DNA from: Thermococcus sp. 21S7
GTDB lineage: Archaea; Methanobacteriota_B; Thermococci; Thermococcales; Thermococcaceae
Direction of reading: 5' to 3'
Length of the DNA: 64,000 bases
Assembly: GCF_012027615.1 (NCBI RefSeq)
Contig: NZ_SNUT01000007.1
Span: forward strand, 62,001-126,000
Positions 9,627-17,679 of the stretch are shown in pieces. Numbering within the stretch: the stretch's first letter is position 1; every line of letters begins with the position of its first letter. The translations under genes and the position numbers were made by a program. The notes under the pieces were generated by a model. The model was not told where the DNA came from. It saw nothing but the letters and a program-made list of their open reading frames with translations, and searched no databases.

Positions 9627-10358
9627 ATGAGGGTGCTCTTCCTTGACCTCGACAGAACAGTGCTCGGCGACGACTACTCCCCAGAACCGGCCAGACCCCT
9701 CCTTAAGGCACTCCTGAGGGCGGGCTTTGAGGTTGTGCTCAACTCCTCCAAGACCCTCGCGGAGCAGGAATACTACCGTGAGGCCTGGGGGTTGAATGGC
9801 CCTTTCATAGTCGAGAACGGAAGCGCCATCGTAATTCCCGAGGACTACTTCCCATTCGAGGTCAACGGAAGGAAGCGGGGGAAATACGTTATCGTTGAGC
9901 TGGGGGAGGAATACGACCGGATAAAGGCGGCCCTCGATGCCCTGGCACGGGAATACGGCCTCAAGTACTACGGCAACTGCACGCTTGAAGAGGTCACGGC
10001 CTTCACGGGACTCCCGGAAAACCTGGCGAGGCTGGCGGTGGAGCGCGATTACAGCGAGACGGTGTTCAGATGGGAACGGTCAGGTTTCGAAGAAGTCCTT
10101 AAGAGCATGGGCCTGAGGGTGTCGAGGGGCAGCAGGTTCCTCGGCGTTACCGGGAACACCGACAAGGGGCGGGCCGCGGTGGAGTTGCTGAACCTTTATT
10201 CCCGCCTGGAGCGGGTTGAGAGCTACGCTTTGGGGGATGGGGAGAACGATTTCCCCCTCCTGGACGTCGTTGACCATCCGTTCATCGTTGGGAGCCTCAG
10301 GCATAGGAGGGCTAAAAATATAAGCTCGGTCGCAGAACTACTGGAGGTGGTGTTATGA
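9627..10358 (+). CDS. mpgP: Mannosyl-3-phosphoglycerate phosphatase
   Basis: A 243-residue HAD-superfamily phosphatase that removes phosphate from mannosyl-3-phosphoglycerate to give mannosylglycerate. HAD motif I is DLDRT at residues 7-11 (nucleophile Asp7) and the metal motif GDGENDFPLL is near the C-terminus, with a Cof-type C2 cap between them. ATG 9627 is chosen because it gives the family length and leaves only two bases after the mpgS stop. Its own stop overlaps the manC start (ATGA). Confidence 0.95.
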   Translation: MRVLFLDLDRTVLGDDYSPEPARPLLKALLRAGFEVVLNSSKTLAEQEYYREAWGLNGPFIVENGSAIVIPEDYFPFEVNGRKRGKYVIVELGEEYDRIKAALDALAREYGLKYYGNCTLEEVTAFTGLPENLARLAVERDYSETVFRWERSGFEEVLKSMGLRVSRGSRFLGVTGNTDKGRAAVELLNLYSRLERVESYALGDGENDFPLLDVVDHPFIVGSLRHRRAKNISSVAELLEVVL

Positions 10359-11737
10359 AGACGCTAATCCTTGCAGGGGGAAAGGGGACGAGGCTCTGGC
10401 CCCTGAGCAGGGAGCTGATGCCCAAGCAGTTTATAAGGATGTTCGATGAGTACTCCCTCTTCCAGAAAACCGTCCAGAGGGCGCTTGTCTTTTCAAAGCC
10501 CGATGAGATTTTCGTGGTCACCAACGATATGTACCGCTTCCGCGTTCTCGACGACCTGCGGGAGCTCGGCCTGGAGCTGCCCGAGAACAACATCCTCCTT
10601 GAGCCTCGGGGAAGGAACACCCTGCCGGCTATATTCTGGGGGATAAAGAAAATCGAGGAGGCCTTCGGGGACTCTATAGTCGCGGTGCTTCCCTCCGACC
10701 ATCTGATAGAGGCCAATGAAAACTATGTGACGGCGTTCAGAAACGCCGAAAGGCTGGCGAAGGAATACCTCGTGACATTCGGAATAAAGCCGACCAGACC
10801 TCACACCGGTTACGGCTACATAAAACCCGGGGAAAGGCTTGAGGGCGGCTACCTGGTGGCCGAGTTCAAGGAGAAGCCTGACCTTGAGACCGCGAAACGC
10901 TACGTTGAGAACGGCTACTACTGGAACAGCGGCATGTTCATGTTCGACACGGAGATTTTCGCCGAGGAGGTGAAGAGGCACGCCCCCGACGTCTGGGAGG
11001 CCTTTGAAACCGGGGAGAGCATCGAGAGGGCCTACGAACTGGTTCCGGAGCTGTCCGTCGACTACGGAGTCATGGAGAAGACGGATAGGGCCGCAGTGGT
11101 TCCCCTGAACGTCTACTGGAACGACCTGGGCAGCTTCGACGCCATCTACGAGGTGATGGAGAAGGACGAGGACGGAAACGCCGTCAAGGTGGGCGGTAAA
11201 AAGGGCTACCACATCGGGGTTAACTCGCGCAACAACCTCGTGATGACGAGCCGATTAACGGCCACTGTCGGTGTGGAGGATTTGATAATCATAGACACCG
11301 ACGATGCTCTACTCGTTGCCCACCGCGGCGAAAGCCAGCGCGTTAAGGAAGTTTACAGGCGCCTCAAGGAGATGAACGATGAGCGCGTCATGGTCCACAA
11401 GACGGCATACAGACCCTGGGGAAGCTACACGGTTCTTGAGGAGGGCGACCGCTACAAGATAAAGCGCCTCACCGTTCTGCCCGGCAAGAAGCTCTCCCTC
11501 CAGATGCACTACCACCGCTCGGAGCACTGGGTGGTGGTCAGGGGCACCGCAAAGGTTCGCGTCGGGGAGAAGGAAATCCTCCTCCGGCCGGGCGAGAGCA
11601 CGTTCATACCCTCCGGCGTCATCCACAGGCTTGAGAACCCGGGCAAGGTCGTCCTTGAGGTCATCGAGACCCAGATCGGGGAATACCTCGGTGAGGACGA
11701 TATAGTCCGCTTTGCGGACGATTTCGGGAGGGAGTGA
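10355..11737 (+). CDS. manC: Bifunctional mannose-1-phosphate guanylyltransferase / mannose-6-phosphate isomerase
   Basis: A 460-residue two-domain enzyme. The N-terminal nucleotidyltransferase domain has the GGKGTRLWPLSRE signature and a PKQF motif from residue 8, and makes GDP-mannose. The C-terminal part (about 345-460) is a type II mannose-6-phosphate isomerase cupin with MHYHRSEHWVVVRG. It feeds GDP-mannose to MpgS encoded two genes upstream. The 4-base overlap with mpgP and one-base overlap with the next gene suggest a single transcript. Confidence 0.94.
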   Translation: MKTLILAGGKGTRLWPLSRELMPKQFIRMFDEYSLFQKTVQRALVFSKPDEIFVVTNDMYRFRVLDDLRELGLELPENNILLEPRGRNTLPAIFWGIKKIEEAFGDSIVAVLPSDHLIEANENYVTAFRNAERLAKEYLVTFGIKPTRPHTGYGYIKPGERLEGGYLVAEFKEKPDLETAKRYVENGYYWNSGMFMFDTEIFAEEVKRHAPDVWEAFETGESIERAYELVPELSVDYGVMEKTDRAAVVPLNVYWNDLGSFDAIYEVMEKDEDGNAVKVGGKKGYHIGVNSRNNLVMTSRLTATVGVEDLIIIDTDDALLVAHRGESQRVKEVYRRLKEMNDERVMVHKTAYRPWGSYTVLEEGDRYKIKRLTVLPGKKLSLQMHYHRSEHWVVVRGTAKVRVGEKEILLRPGESTFIPSGVIHRLENPGKVVLEVIETQIGEYLGEDDIVRFADDFGRE

Positions 11738-12165
11738 TGATGTCTGAAGAATCTGGGAAGAAGGAAAAGAAGGAGAAGGTCAAGAACTGTGGGGATGAGT
11801 GGGAGCGGTTCAGCAGCTCGATATCTTCCCTCTCGCTCAGCCTCCTGCCCACGCTGCTCTTCGTGCTCATAATGTCCTACATAATCGTCGTGGGACTTCA
11901 GAACGCGGATATAACGTTCACGGTTCAGGGACAGGAGGTCACCATAACCTACCCGCAGATAGACATACCGGTGGACTACTCCGCCCTAAAGAACGCGGTG
12001 GTTTATCTCTTCGCCGCGATAGTGATTGGCATTCCCGTGCCCCTGCTTTCCGGCAGGTTGAAGCCGCTGAAGATACTCGTCTCGCTGATCCAAGCTGGAG
12101 CGTTCATCTACGGTCTCTACATCTTCGTGACGATAATACTCAACTTTGCCAGTGCTCTAATGTGA
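11737..12165 (+). CDS. Small membrane protein embedded in the mannosylglycerate operon
   Basis: About 142 residues with a strongly charged Lys/Glu-rich cytoplasmic N-terminus (roughly 30 residues) followed by three hydrophobic segments, near 35-60, 83-103 and 115-140. The start overlaps the manC stop (TGATG); an additional ATG follows immediately. I do not recognise a family motif. A gene of unknown function is also found between manC and manB in P. horikoshii, so the position is conserved and suggests a link to mannosylglycerate accumulation, export or osmosensing, but this is inference. Confidence 0.75.
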   Translation: MMSEESGKKEKKEKVKNCGDEWERFSSSISSLSLSLLPTLLFVLIMSYIIVVGLQNADITFTVQGQEVTITYPQIDIPVDYSALKNAVVYLFAAIVIGIPVPLLSGRLKPLKILVSLIQAGAFIYGLYIFVTIILNFASALM

Positions 12166-12175
12166 GGTGATTGCA

Positions 12176-13546
12176 ATGGGAAGGCTGTTCGGTACCTTTG
12201 GTGTCAGGGGAATAGCGAACGAGGAAATAACCCCGGACTTTGCCCTCAGGATGGGCATGGCCTTTGGAACGATGCTCAAGCGCGAGGGGAGGGAGAATCC
12301 CCTCGTAGTGGTTGGCATGGACACCCGCGTCAGCGGGGAGATGCTCAAGGGCGCGCTTATAAGCGGCCTTCTCAGCGTCGGCTGCGACGTTATAGACGTC
12401 GGAATAGCCCCAACCCCCGCGATACAGTTCGCGACGGCACACTTCAAGGCCGACGGAGGGGCAGTTATAACCGCTTCCCACAACCCGCCCGAATACAACG
12501 GCATAAAGCTGCTCGAACCCAACGGTATGGGACTGAAGAAGGAGCGCGAAGCCGTCGTGGAGGAGGTTTTCTTCAACGAGGACTTCGACAGGGCTAGGTG
12601 GGGCGAGATAGGCAACGTCAGGAAGGAGAACATAATCACACCATACATCGAGGCGATAAAGAGCAGGGTTGACGTTGAGGCGATCAAAAGGCGGAGACCC
12701 TTCGTTGTTGTTGACACGTCCAACGGTGCAGGCAGTCTGACGCTCCCCTACCTGCTCAGGGAGCTCGGCTGCAAGGTTGTCAGCATCAACGCTCATCCGG
12801 ACGGTCACTTTCCGGCCAGAAACCCGGAGCCGAACGAGGAGAACCTGAGGGGCTTCGTGGAGATTGTAAAGGCCCTAGGTGCCGATTTCGGGGTTGCCCA
12901 GGATGGCGACGCCGACAGGGCGGTGTTCATAGACGAGAACGGCAGGTTCATACAGGGCGACAAGACCTTTGCCCTGGTTGCCGATGCCGTTCTGAGGGAG
13001 AACGGCGGTGGACTGCTTGTCACCACCATAGCCACCTCCAACCTGCTCGACGATATAGCAAAGAGGAACAACGCGGAAGTCATGAGAACCAAGGTCGGCG
13101 ACCTGATCGTTGCGAGGGCTCTCCTTGAGCACAACGGGACGATAGGGGGAGAAGAGAACGGCGGTGTTATTTTCCCGGACTTCGTCCTCGGCAGGGACGG
13201 GGCGATGACCACGGCAAAGATAGTCGAAATCTTCGCAAAATCCGGCAAGAAGTTCAGCGAGCTGATAGATGAACTGCCGAAGTACTACCAGTTCAAGACG
13301 AAGAGAAAGGTGGATGGAGACAGGAAGGCCATAGTTGCCGAGGTCGCCGAGCTTGCCAAAGCGAGGGGCTACACTGTTGACACCACGGACGGAACCAAGG
13401 TGCTGTTCCAGGACGGCTGGGTTCTCGTAAGGGCAAGCGGAACGGAGCCGATAATCAGGGTCTTCAGCGAGGCAAAGAGCGAGGAGAAGGCCGAGAAGTA
13501 CCTCAATCTGGGACTTGAGCTTCTGGAGGGGGTAATTAAGGGTTGA
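12176..13546 (+). CDS. manB: Phosphomannomutase/phosphoglucomutase
   Basis: A 456-residue alpha-D-phosphohexomutase that converts mannose-6-phosphate to mannose-1-phosphate for ManC. Catalytic Ser101 lies in TASHNPPEYNG, the metal loop is DGDADR near residue 243, and the phosphate-binding loop RASGTEPIIR is near the C-terminus. ATG 12176 is preferred over GTG 12167 because GAGGTGAT at 12164-12171 then serves as ribosome-binding site. It closes the mannosylglycerate operon, ten bases after the membrane protein gene. Confidence 0.95.
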   Translation: MGRLFGTFGVRGIANEEITPDFALRMGMAFGTMLKREGRENPLVVVGMDTRVSGEMLKGALISGLLSVGCDVIDVGIAPTPAIQFATAHFKADGGAVITASHNPPEYNGIKLLEPNGMGLKKEREAVVEEVFFNEDFDRARWGEIGNVRKENIITPYIEAIKSRVDVEAIKRRRPFVVVDTSNGAGSLTLPYLLRELGCKVVSINAHPDGHFPARNPEPNEENLRGFVEIVKALGADFGVAQDGDADRAVFIDENGRFIQGDKTFALVADAVLRENGGGLLVTTIATSNLLDDIAKRNNAEVMRTKVGDLIVARALLEHNGTIGGEENGGVIFPDFVLGRDGAMTTAKIVEIFAKSGKKFSELIDELPKYYQFKTKRKVDGDRKAIVAEVAELAKARGYTVDTTDGTKVLFQDGWVLVRASGTEPIIRVFSEAKSEEKAEKYLNLGLELLEGVIKG

Positions 13547-13606
13547 TTTCCTTATTTATTTTCCATATCGAACTCGATGGAAGTTGAGCAGAAAAAGAAA
13601 ACCAAC

Positions 13607-14956
13607 TCAGCCGCTTTTCACGTAGAATCCTATTGGAATCTCCGCGGAGCAGGAGCTAAACCAGCCCGTCTTGAACTTGTACTTCTGTGAACTCTTGAAG
13701 GCGTGTAGTGTTGTAGGGGATCCGCAATTCTGAACTCCTCCATCGACCGTAACGCTACCTGCCTTCTCGTACTGGATTGAAGCTACAAGCCCTGCAACCG
13801 GGGCCGGCGCCCCAAAGGCAACTGCAATTGCACCTACTGGAACTCCAATGCCAAACTTAACGCCGCACTCTCCGCTAACTGCCTGGAAGAGGTACGCCAA
13901 ACTTATGCCCTCCTCCCTGGGTAGGGGGTGTTGAAGGCCATCTTTGGTAAACTTGTAAAACCTTGCGTCGAGTTGCGGGGATCTAAGCTCATGGCCTCCT
14001 TCCATTATGTATCCGTTGACACCTTTGAGTGCCTTCACATCGTATATTCCAACGTCTATTCTTTCCCTCCCGGTTTCGCTACAGCCGTAGGCACCCATTC
14101 CCCAGGCGCAGACGTATTCCTTTTCGTGCCTGTAGTATGGCTTGGCCCAGATGTATATGTAGCCCATTTTACCCTTGGATACATCCATGGAGCGGTAAAA
14201 GTAATAGTGACCCTCAACTGGAACCCATTTCTTTCCGTATATCTTTACTGATGATGATAGAGCTTTAACCGGATCACTATTCCTGAACTTCACCTCCAGA
14301 TCGGTTCCATACGCTAAAGTCGCCGAGAACTCTGTTTTGTAGTCTGCCTTAATCGATATCGAAGCCTGAAGTTTTCCTTTTCCCTTCCTGTTGTCTATTA
14401 TGAGAATGGGAACCTTAATGTAGTTCTTGGCCTCCCACGAGTCCTCCGCGGCCCTCCACTCATAATGGTATCCTCCTTCACGGAGGAGCTTGGGCAGGGG
14501 ATCTTTCTCAAGAATTGTGACCGCAACCCTCTTGGAGGCTCCTTCTAAATCCTCCGTCGAGAGAAGGGTCGAACCCATGCCTCTGTAGAGGGTACCCTTT
14601 TCCCTGTCTATAATCCACACAGAGACCCTGACTCCATAGCGTTTCTCCTTGCTTATTCGTGGTAGAGATTTCCGGAGGTTCGCTATCTTCACAATGCTCC
14701 TCGTTGTGTCAAGCTTCCAAAAGCCTGAGCGTTTGATTCTGTAGTGGCCGAGGGTTTTGATGCCAGAGGGAGTGGCGATATCAACTTGAACCTGAATCTC
14801 ATAGTCTCCTGAGAAGCCCCTGAGAATTCTACCCTTCTCGTCGGTCAGAACTATGGTCGTTCCATCCTTTGGGGGCACCCATTCTGCCGATACTGACGTT
14901 GCCATTAGAAGTGTTATTAATATCAACACGATAAAGGTTCTTATTTGTTTTATCAT
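13607..14956 (-). CDS. Secreted protein of unknown function, 449 residues
   Basis: Residues 1-24 are a clear signal peptide ending in a SVSA-E cleavage site. The mature part is beta-rich with many Lys/Arg/Tyr residues and four or more cysteines (in ACAW, GCSE, GECG, QNCG and SSCS contexts) that could form disulfides outside the cell. Residues about 369-402 are a glycine/alanine-rich hydrophobic stretch that could insert in a membrane. I recognise no domain. It is somewhat more AT-rich than its neighbours and stands alone between manB and the ECF transporter, with its own promoter. Confidence 0.8.
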   Translation of the reverse strand: MIKQIRTFIVLILITLLMATSVSAEWVPPKDGTTIVLTDEKGRILRGFSGDYEIQVQVDIATPSGIKTLGHYRIKRSGFWKLDTTRSIVKIANLRKSLPRISKEKRYGVRVSVWIIDREKGTLYRGMGSTLLSTEDLEGASKRVAVTILEKDPLPKLLREGGYHYEWRAAEDSWEAKNYIKVPILIIDNRKGKGKLQASISIKADYKTEFSATLAYGTDLEVKFRNSDPVKALSSSVKIYGKKWVPVEGHYYFYRSMDVSKGKMGYIYIWAKPYYRHEKEYVCAWGMGAYGCSETGRERIDVGIYDVKALKGVNGYIMEGGHELRSPQLDARFYKFTKDGLQHPLPREEGISLAYLFQAVSGECGVKFGIGVPVGAIAVAFGAPAPVAGLVASIQYEKAGSVTVDGGVQNCGSPTTLHAFKSSQKYKFKTGWFSSCSAEIPIGFYVKSG

Positions 14957-15006
14957 CTAACATCACCATAATGACTTATACTAATAGTGTTTTTAAGATT
15001 TGCAGC

Positions 15007-15019
15007 AACTTGCCAAGTT
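15007..15019. promoter_or_regulatory. Palindrome upstream of the 449-residue secreted protein gene
   Basis: AACTTG-C-CAAGTT is a perfect 6-base inverted repeat about 50 bases before the start codon at 14956, and just upstream of the likely TATA element (minus strand CTTAAAAA, near 14990-14997). The position fits a transcription-factor site; no regulator can be named. Confidence 0.3.
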
Positions 15020-15046
15020 AAGGGGTTTGATTTTGACATAAAAAAG

Positions 15047-15859
15047 TCAATAACTCCAGTTGAGCTTTTCGACCTTCCACTCTTCCAGCAGTTTTCTTCC
15101 CTCTTCTACGCTCCTTGGAACCGGCAGGCCCAGGCTCAGGAAGAGCTCGGCCAGGGGTGGAACATCCAGGTTGTGTTTCCTCAGAAGCTCCGGGTTCCCG
15201 AGTATCTCCTCGGGTGTTCCGACGGTGACTATCCTCCCCCCGTCCATTAGGGCTATCCTGTCGCACAGGGCCAGGTAGTCCGCTTCGTGGGAGGCCAGTA
15301 TTACCGTCTTCCCCTCAGCCCTAAGCTCCGTTATCAGTTTCCTCATAATCTTCTTGCCTTTAAAGTCAAGGTTGGCGAAGGGCTCATCGAAGGCTATCAC
15401 CTCTGGCTCCATAGCCAGAACCGTGGCTATCGCTATCCTCTTCTTTTCGCCGAAGCTCAGCTCCTTGGTTTCCCTCTCAGCGTATTCGAGCATTCCGACC
15501 TTCTCAAGCGCCCACATGACGCGCTCCCTCAGCTCCTCCCCCCTCAGGCCCAAATTGTAGGGACCGAAGGCGACGTCCTCGAACACCGTCGGGGAGAAGA
15601 GCTGGTCGTTGGGGTCCTGAAAGACTATCCCGACCTTTCTCCGTACTTCCTTCGGCTTTTTTGTCGGATCAAGGCCGTCTACGATGACTCTGCCCTTCTT
15701 TGGCTTGAGTATGCCGTTGAGGTGCAGCATGAGGGTGCTCTTTCCGGCACCGTTCGGCCCTAGGAAGCCGAACAGTTCTCCCCTCTCAATCCTGAGTGTT
15801 ATCCCCCTGAGCACTTCCCTGCCGGAGTAGGAGAAGTGGAGATTCTCCATCTCTATCAT
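15047..15859 (-). CDS. cbiO: Cobalt/nickel ECF transporter ATPase
   Basis: A 270-residue ABC ATPase of the energy-coupling-factor type. Walker A is GPNGAGKST near residue 35, the ABC signature is LSFGEKKR, and Walker B is VIAFDEPFANLDF. The last about 60 residues form the usual CbiO extension. It powers the transporter whose other subunits (CbiQ, N-like, M) are encoded directly upstream with 4-base or larger overlaps. The same family drives either Co or Ni uptake. Confidence 0.93.
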   Translation of the reverse strand: MIEMENLHFSYSGREVLRGITLRIERGELFGFLGPNGAGKSTLMLHLNGILKPKKGRVIVDGLDPTKKPKEVRRKVGIVFQDPNDQLFSPTVFEDVAFGPYNLGLRGEELRERVMWALEKVGMLEYAERETKELSFGEKKRIAIATVLAMEPEVIAFDEPFANLDFKGKKIMRKLITELRAEGKTVILASHEADYLALCDRIALMDGGRIVTVGTPEEILGNPELLRKHNLDVPPLAELFLSLGLPVPRSVEEGRKLLEEWKVEKLNWSY

Positions 15860-16524
15860 ACCAGCAGTCCCCCCAAGGCGAGCAGGGCTAGCATCGTGGT
15901 CTTCGCGTTGGGTCTCGGCTCTTCTAAGCTCGGAAACTCTCCAAAGCCCCTGGCGAGCATGGCCCTGTATATCCTCCCGTTTCTGAGATACGCCCGGACA
16001 AACACCTCACCGATGAGGGAGCCGAGCTTCCTATAGTACTCTCTCTTTCCCACACCAAACGCCCTTGAGTCCAGGGCGCGCTTCATCCTCGCTGCCTCGT
16101 CCGTGAAGAGGTCAAGGTAGCGGTAGGTGAACGCCAGGGTTAACGTGAGTATCCGCGGGAACCTCAGCGCTTCCATCTCGGCGAGGAGCCTTGAGAATCC
16201 CACCGAACTCGTCACGACGACGGCCGTTCCCGCGGAGAGGAACGCCTTTCCGAGGAGCATGAAGAACGAGTATATCCCCTCGTGGGTTATCGGACCAATT
16301 GGTGTTTCTAGGAGAGGCTGTCCAGGATTAAAGAGCGCCATGATGAACAGAAGTCCCTCAAAGCCGAGGAGGAAGCCGAGCTTTTTGAAAACTCCTCTCT
16401 TTGGCCTCATGGTGAGGATAACCATCAGGAAAAGGAGTCCAAAATAGGCCAGCTCCGTTAGGCTCTTTCTCGTCACAACGCCTATTGCATAAAGGAAAAT
16501 GAAGGGCAGGTACACCTCAGGCAC
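15856..16524 (-). CDS. cbiQ: Cobalt/nickel ECF transporter T component
   Basis: A 222-residue membrane protein of the EcfT/CbiQ family with about five hydrophobic segments. The coupling helix carries the conserved ALDSRAFG motif (Ala-x-x-x-Arg-Ala-x-Gly type) that contacts the ATPase. It overlaps cbiO by 4 bases and the N-like gene by 8 bases. Confidence 0.9.
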   Translation of the reverse strand: MPEVYLPFIFLYAIGVVTRKSLTELAYFGLLFLMVILTMRPKRGVFKKLGFLLGFEGLLFIMALFNPGQPLLETPIGPITHEGIYSFFMLLGKAFLSAGTAVVVTSSVGFSRLLAEMEALRFPRILTLTLAFTYRYLDLFTDEAARMKRALDSRAFGVGKREYYRKLGSLIGEVFVRAYLRNGRIYRAMLARGFGEFPSLEEPRPNAKTTMLALLALGGLLV

Positions 16525-16765
16525 CCTTGGCGAGTTTTGCTAGACCGTAGCCAACCCCGAAGGTCAGGAGGATTCCGAGCAGTCCCATGACCACGCTCTG
16601 ACCCCAGGTTTCACCGTAATCGAGGGGAGCGTGGTAGACCGGGTTCTCCTCAAGGCCGACCTTTTCCATCGTTGCTTCCAGCCCATCGGGGTTGCTCGAT
16701 GCGAGGGGCAGCACTATGGTCAGCACGAGGGCTATAATTATCAGGCCTTTAAAAATCGTCCTCAT
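16517..16765 (-). CDS. PDGLE-domain small subunit of the Co/Ni transporter (CbiN/NikN-like)
   Basis: An 82-residue protein with two membrane helices (about 5-24 and 58-78) and the extracytoplasmic signature NPDGLEATMEKVG between them. PDGLE proteins are the N-type subunits that pair with CbiM/NikM and are needed for metal capture. It overlaps both neighbours, confirming one transcript. PDGLE is more often seen with nickel systems, but the metal cannot be decided from sequence alone. Confidence 0.88.
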   Translation of the reverse strand: MRTIFKGLIIIALVLTIVLPLASSNPDGLEATMEKVGLEENPVYHAPLDYGETWGQSVVMGLLGILLTFGVGYGLAKLAKGA

Positions 16766-17376
16766 GCGGGCACCCCCTCAATTGATGGAAGCCTTGCCCT
16801 TACGGCGTAGACTATCAGGACGGTGAGTATCGCCTCGCCGATTCCGATTATCGAGTGGTAGCCGACCATCAGGGTGAGGACCTTGAGGAACGGAAGGCTG
16901 TGGCTGAGGCCTATCTCGACCGATGCGAGGGCAGCTCCTAGAACGACGGAGAGCCAGGCGGCAAACCCCATTGCAACGGTCTCGTTGATGCGCTTGAGCT
17001 TCGTGTAAACGGCGTAGCCTATGAATGCCCCTATAAGCCCCATGTTGAGGATGTTTGCGCCGATTGCAGTTATCCCTCCGTCGCCAAAGAGGAGAGTCTG
17101 TATGAGCAGAACCGCGGTCATTACTATTACCGCCGCGTAGGGTCCGAGCATTATCGCGACCAGCGTTGCCCCCAGCAGGTGTCCGCTTACTCCTCCTATT
17201 ATCGGGAAGTTGACCATCTGCGCCGCGAAGATTCCGGCCGCGAAGAGGCCTAGGAGGGGTATCTTCTCCTCCGGGAAGTCCCTCAGCTTCCGTACCGCGT
17301 AGGCTATTCCTGCTATCGTTATCGCGTAGGTAATCACTATTACCGGCGTGCTCAGCAGTCCATCAGGGATATGCAA
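16762..17376 (-). CDS. cbiM: Cobalt/nickel ECF transporter S component
   Basis: A 204-residue substrate-binding membrane subunit. In CbiM/NikM the amino group of Met1 and the imidazole of His2 bind the metal, so the N-terminus must read Met-His-Ile-Pro-Asp-Gly. Only a TTG start at 17376 gives this; the in-frame GTG at 17385 would add three residues and destroy the site, and it lies inside the GGAGGTG ribosome-binding site (17383-17389). Further conserved segments are SGHLLGATLVAIMLGP and GDGGITAIGANI. It is the first gene of cbiM-N-Q-O. Confidence 0.92.
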   Translation of the reverse strand: MHIPDGLLSTPVIVITYAITIAGIAYAVRKLRDFPEEKIPLLGLFAAGIFAAQMVNFPIIGGVSGHLLGATLVAIMLGPYAAVIVMTAVLLIQTLLFGDGGITAIGANILNMGLIGAFIGYAVYTKLKRINETVAMGFAAWLSVVLGAALASVEIGLSHSLPFLKVLTLMVGYHSIIGIGEAILTVLIVYAVRARLPSIEGVPA

Positions 17377-17461
17377 CCCAAACACCTCCGGTGGTTTTGT
17401 TGTGCCATCGATTGGATAAAGAGTAACACAGGATAAAAGCGTTTTTTAAACCGCGTATTAC

Positions 17462-17474
17462 CAACCAAAGGTTG
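17462..17474. promoter_or_regulatory. Inverted repeat in the cbiM upstream region
   Basis: CAACC-AAA-GGTTG lies just upstream (relative to cbiM) of a probable TATA element (minus strand GGTTTAAAAAA, near 17440-17450). It could be a metal-responsive operator, but the half-sites are short and no regulator gene is nearby. Confidence 0.25.
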
Positions 17475-17507
17475 AAAAGGTGATTGTGCGGCTTCGTTAC
17501 ATTTTCT

Positions 17508-17672
17508 CTCGAAAGCCCTGCCCTTTAGGGCGGCGCTGCGAGCGCTGTAAAACAACCCGATGAGATGAGGGGTTTCACGTTGCCCTCTGGCATTGGAGGG
17601 GGTGACGCTGGTAAGCGTCTTTCAAGGACGCCCGTTGAGGCAGTCTAAAACCTGGTCAGAGAAAAGAAACGA
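17508..17672 (+). mobile_element. IS200/IS605-family relic (element A): end palindrome plus tnpB 3'-end-like sequence
   Basis: It begins with a GC-rich palindrome, GCCCTGCCCTTTAGGGCGG, the kind of hairpin found at IS200/IS605 ends. A segment at about 17579-17655 follows that aligns with about three quarters identity to 39752-39830 (element B). One frame reads LPSGIGGGDAGKRLSRTPVEAV then stops, like the end of an archaeal TnpB; no intact transposase is present. It sits between the cbiM promoter and the 3' end of the PAC2 gene. The identification rests on pattern memory plus the internal repeat; a structured noncoding RNA family is the alternative. Confidence 0.5.
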
Positions 17673-17679
17673 ACGGGGC

